A DNA stretch of 64,000 nt from Kibdelosporangium aridum (GTDB taxonomy: Bacteria > Actinomycetota > Actinomycetes > Mycobacteriales > Pseudonocardiaceae). The notes beneath the pieces are model-generated. The model ran no database searches and was not told the DNA's origin. It saw nothing but the letters and a program-made list of their open reading frames with translations. The position numbers and the translations under genes are program-made. Location of the stretch: contig NZ_FWXV01000009.1 of NCBI RefSeq assembly GCF_900176515.1, positions 460,431-524,430 on the forward strand, given 5' to 3'. Below, one piece after another: positions 61,354-64,000 of the stretch; position 1 is the first letter of the stretch, and every line of letters begins with the position of its first letter.

Positions 61354-61997
61354 AGGTGATCGTCTACGGCGCCAGCGGCATGGTCGGGTACGGAGTCCTG
61401 CGGGAATGCCTTCTGGATCCGGACGTGGAGCAGGTGCTGTCGGTCGGCAGGCGGCCGTTGGGCCAACAGCACGAGAAGCTGACCGAAGCCGTGCTGCCTG
61501 ACCTCACCGATCAGTCCGCGGTCGACTTCGCCGGCTACGACGCGTGCTTCTTCTGCCTGGGCGTCAGCTCGGCGGGAATGAGCGAAGACGCTTACAGGCG
61601 CGTCACGTACGACATCACCATGGCCGCGGCCAACCCACTGCATGAGGCCAACCCGGATGCGTGCTTCATCTACGTGTCCGGGATGGGCACCGACAGCACT
61701 GAGCAGGGCCGCACGATGTGGGCGCGGGTGAAGGGCAAGACCGAGAACGACCTGCTCAAGCTGTATGCGAACGCGTACATGGTCCGGCCGGGCTTCATCG
61801 AGCCCAAGCACGGCGCCACGTCGAGCACGACCGCCTACCGGATTGCCTACACGATCCTGCGCCCGGTCTTTCCGCTGATCAGGCGGATGAAGGCGGTGAC
61901 GAGCACCGAGCAGATCGGCAAGGCCATGCTGGCGTTGGCCAAGCACGGCGGCGACAAGAAGATCTTGTACCCGCAGGACATCAACGCCGTGCGATAA
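61350..61997 (+). CDS. NAD(P)-binding epimerase-like protein (atypical SDR)
   Basis: 215 residues. The Rossmann motif is VIVYGASGMVGYGVLRECL, followed by SVGRRPL, CFFCLGVSSAGMSEDAYRRVTYDI, FIYVSGMGTDS and GKTENDLLKLYANAYMVRPG. This is an HTATIP2/NAD-dependent epimerase-like atypical SDR; there is no classical YxxxK. GTG 61350 overlaps the P450 stop, extending the coupled run from argH. The substrate is unknown. Confidence 0.85.
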   Translation: MKVIVYGASGMVGYGVLRECLLDPDVEQVLSVGRRPLGQQHEKLTEAVLPDLTDQSAVDFAGYDACFFCLGVSSAGMSEDAYRRVTYDITMAAANPLHEANPDACFIYVSGMGTDSTEQGRTMWARVKGKTENDLLKLYANAYMVRPGFIEPKHGATSSTTAYRIAYTILRPVFPLIRRMKAVTSTEQIGKAMLALAKHGGDKKILYPQDINAVR

Positions 61998-62028
61998 CCC
62001 CTCGACGCGGTGAGGGATGATGAGGACC

Positions 62029-63303
62029 GTGAGTGAGCACATCCTTGATGAGTTGTCCTGGCGCGGCCTGATCGCGCAGTCCACCGACATCGACGCCCTG
62101 CGCCGTGATCTCGACTCGGGCCCGCTCACCCTCTATTGCGGCTTCGACCCGACCGCACCCAGCCTGCACGCGGGCAACCTGGTCCCGCTGCTTGGCCTGA
62201 GCCGGTTCCAGAAGGCCGGGCACCGGCCGATCGTGCTGGCAGGCGAGGCGACCGCGATGATCGGCGACCCGCGTGACACCGGCGAGCGCCCGATGAACGC
62301 CCTGGACGTGCTGGCCGAGTGGACCGAGCGGATCCGCGGTCAGCTCGAACGGTTCGTCGACTTCGACGCCTCGCCCACGGGTGCGCTGATCGAGAACAAC
62401 CTGACCTGGACGGCGAACATGCCGGTCCCGACGTTCCTGCGGGACGTGGGCAAGCACTTCTCGGTCAACGTGATGCTGGCGCGCGACACGGTCAAACGCA
62501 GGCTCGAAGGCGACGGCATGTCGTACACCGAGTTCAGCTACCTGCTCCTGCAGTCGAACGACTACCTGGAGCTCTACCGCAAACACGGCTGCACGCTGCA
62601 GATCGGCGGCCAGGACCAGTGGGGCAACATCATCGGCGGTGTCGACCTGGTCAGGAAGGTCGAGCAGAAGAGCGTGCACGCGCTGACCGCGCCGCTGGTC
62701 ACGGACTCGCAGGGACGCAAGTTCGGCAAGTCCACCGGTGGCGGGAACGTGTGGCTCGACCCGGCTATGACCTCGCCGTACGCCTGGTACCAGTACTTCG
62801 TGAACGTCGACGACGCGGAAGCGCTGAAGTACCTGCGCATGCTGACGTTCGTGTCCCGTGAGGAGATCGACGAGCTCACGCTGCAGACCGAGGAAAAGCC
62901 GCAGATGCGTGCCGCACAGAAGAGGCTGGCCCAGGTCTTCACCGATCTCGTGCACGGGGAGAAGGAGACCCAGCAGGTGATCGCCGCGTCGCAGGCCTTG
63001 TTCGGCCGCGGCGAGCTGCGTGAGCTGGACGCCGGCACGCTGGACGCGGCCATGTCCGAGGTCCCGACGGGTGAGGTACGGCTGGCTGACCAGCCGACGA
63101 TCATCGACGTGCTGGTGGCGAGCGGCTTGGTCGCGGGCAATGGGGCTGCGCGGCGGACCGTCAGTGAGGGAGGCGCGTACGTGAACAACACGCGTATCGC
63201 CGCTGATGACTGGCGTCCGACGGCCGATGACCTGCTGCACGGCAAGTGGCTGGTGGTCCGTAAGGGCAAGCGCAACATGGCCGGAGTCCGTGTCTCACCC
63301 TGA
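62029..63303 (+). CDS. tyrS: Tyrosyl-tRNA synthetase
   Basis: 424 residues, the same length as the mycobacterial enzyme. Class I motifs: SLHAGNL (HIGH) and KFGKSTGG (KMSKS); the tyrosine pocket YTEFSYLLLQSNDYLELYRKHGCTLQIGGQDQWGNI; a C-terminal S4-like RNA-binding domain (DVLVASGLVAGNGAARRTVSEGGAYVNN). GTG 62029 gives the N-terminus SEHILDELSWRGLIAQST, matching the family; ATG 62017 and 62020 are alternatives. It lies directly upstream of the ribosomal RNA operon. Confidence 0.95.
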   Translation: MSEHILDELSWRGLIAQSTDIDALRRDLDSGPLTLYCGFDPTAPSLHAGNLVPLLGLSRFQKAGHRPIVLAGEATAMIGDPRDTGERPMNALDVLAEWTERIRGQLERFVDFDASPTGALIENNLTWTANMPVPTFLRDVGKHFSVNVMLARDTVKRRLEGDGMSYTEFSYLLLQSNDYLELYRKHGCTLQIGGQDQWGNIIGGVDLVRKVEQKSVHALTAPLVTDSQGRKFGKSTGGGNVWLDPAMTSPYAWYQYFVNVDDAEALKYLRMLTFVSREEIDELTLQTEEKPQMRAAQKRLAQVFTDLVHGEKETQQVIAASQALFGRGELRELDAGTLDAAMSEVPTGEVRLADQPTIIDVLVASGLVAGNGAARRTVSEGGAYVNNTRIAADDWRPTADDLLHGKWLVVRKGKRNMAGVRVSP

Positions 63304-63320
63304 ACGGGTAGTTCCGTAGC

Positions 63321-63353
63321 ACAGGCCGTCAGTCGGTACGACTGGCGGCCTGT
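63321..63353 (+). terminator. tyrS terminator
   Basis: ACAGGCCGTCAGTC (63321-63334) and GACTGGCGGCCTGT (63340-63353) form a 14-bp stem (one G-T) with a 5-nt loop, 17 bases after tyrS. There is no long T tract. Confidence 0.8.
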
Positions 63354-63434
63354 TCGCATGTTTGCCCAGGTCATGGGCGGATTTCATGGTCAAAACCGGG
63401 ACCGGGAAACAAGTTGGTGTGACGGGCGACACAC

Positions 63435-63462
63435 TTGCATACTGGCTGAGGTCCGATAGCGT
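63435..63462 (+). promoter_or_regulatory. Upstream rrn promoter
   Basis: TTGCAT (63435-63440), 16 bases, TAGCGT (63457-63462). A hairpin CTGCGG/CCGCAG (63492-63510) follows between this and the next promoter. Confidence 0.45.
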
Positions 63463-63530
63463 GGCGGTAGCCCCGTTGTAGGGCCGCTCACCTGCGGCTT
63501 TGCTCCGCAGCGGGGCTTGAGGGGCGCGAT

Positions 63531-63559
63531 TTGACCTCTCACTGGCAGGCGTGTAACTT
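63531..63559 (+). promoter_or_regulatory. Main rrn promoter
   Basis: TTGACC (63531-63536), 17 bases, TAACTT (63554-63559), about 260 bases upstream of 16S rRNA, as usual for actinobacterial rrn operons. Confidence 0.65.
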
Positions 63560-63820
63560 ATTCCAAGTCAGCGCGGAACGGGCCCCGGAAACCGGGGGAC
63601 GAGCGCAAGACCAAAAAAACTTAGAAGTAAAGCCTTCTGAAGGCGCCGTTGACGCGGCCTCTGATGAATGTGCGTGTGTTGTTTGAGAACTCAACAGTGT
63701 GTCGATCTATTGAAAGCCAGTAGAGCTTTTATTTGAACCTCGTCTTGAGGTTCCTTTGAGATGGACAGATGGACCAGATTGGTTCTGGTTTGTCAGGACG
63801 TCGAATTTTTCAACTAGAGC
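63560..63820 (+). other. rRNA leader
   Basis: About 260 bases transcribed upstream of 16S. It includes the GTTGTTTGAGAACTCAACAG segment (63677-63696), which is conserved in actinobacterial rrn leaders and contains the inverted repeat TTGAG-AA-CTCAA; such leaders carry antitermination and RNase III processing signals. No gene is present. Confidence 0.6.

Positions 63821-64000
<180 letters not shown>

Overview
The window is high-GC actinobacterial chromosome. It has frequent GTG starts, stop/start overlaps of the GTGA and ATGA type, WhiB, RsbW/SigF and HSP18 families, an argCJBDFR operon, and the 5' end of a 16S rRNA whose sequence looks like a Pseudonocardiaceae member (Amycolatopsis/Kibdelosporangium-like; the genus is inference). 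I see no insertion sequence, integrase, prophage or CRISPR array.

Layout. 1-8.4 kb: the end of a sucrase/ferredoxin-like gene, a very large P-type ATPase with a degenerate duplicate of its own catalytic core, an acyl-CoA dehydrogenase pair with a TetR regulator, a GrpB-family gene and a small S1-domain protein. 8.7-14.8 kb: a CYP136-like P450 and a tandem double-TetR regulator, divergent from the fadA-fadB beta-oxidation operon. 15-20 kb: a WhiB gene with a leader hairpin, a 2'-5' RNA ligase-like protein, a three-gene XRE / ImmA-IrrE peptidase / membrane-protein cassette, an unusual non-coding array of about 21-nt GGCGCGCC-centred repeats, and an rsbW-sigF stress operon. 20-23 kb: a split LigD (ligase and polymerase as two genes, with no Ku in the window). 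23-31.6 kb: the alpha-glucan/trehalose genes malQ, glgX, treY and treZ. 31.7-33.7 kb: an ABC exporter with its XRE regulator.

34-41.6 kb: a 2043-residue secreted RHS/YD-repeat polymorphic toxin ending in a deaminase-like tip, an Imm1-like immunity gene and a secreted beta-propeller protein. 42-46 kb: a group 2 sigma factor, a membrane DnaJ-NERD protein, the decayed remains of an ECF sigma locus, an HSP18 regulator/HSP18 pair and a malformed tRNA-like gene. 46-52 kb: a lipase-type metallo-hydrolase, an amidohydrolase, a serine hydrolase, a LysR/SDR pair and a DinB-like protein. 52-59.2 kb: the arginine operon argC-J-B-D-F-R, then argH; argG is not between argR and argH. 59.2-62 kb: a translationally coupled run of a VOC protein, 3-methyladenine glycosylase, an unusually short P450 and an NAD-binding epimerase-like protein. 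62-64 kb: tyrS, a ribosomal RNA promoter/leader region and the first ~180 nt of 16S rRNA.

The most interesting items are the repeat array next to the XRE/ImmA cassette, the RHS-deaminase/Imm1 module, the degenerate duplication in the P-type ATPase, the DnaJ-NERD membrane protein, the malformed tRNA-like gene and the compact P450. Functions are inferred from recognised family motifs in the translations; no database search was possible.
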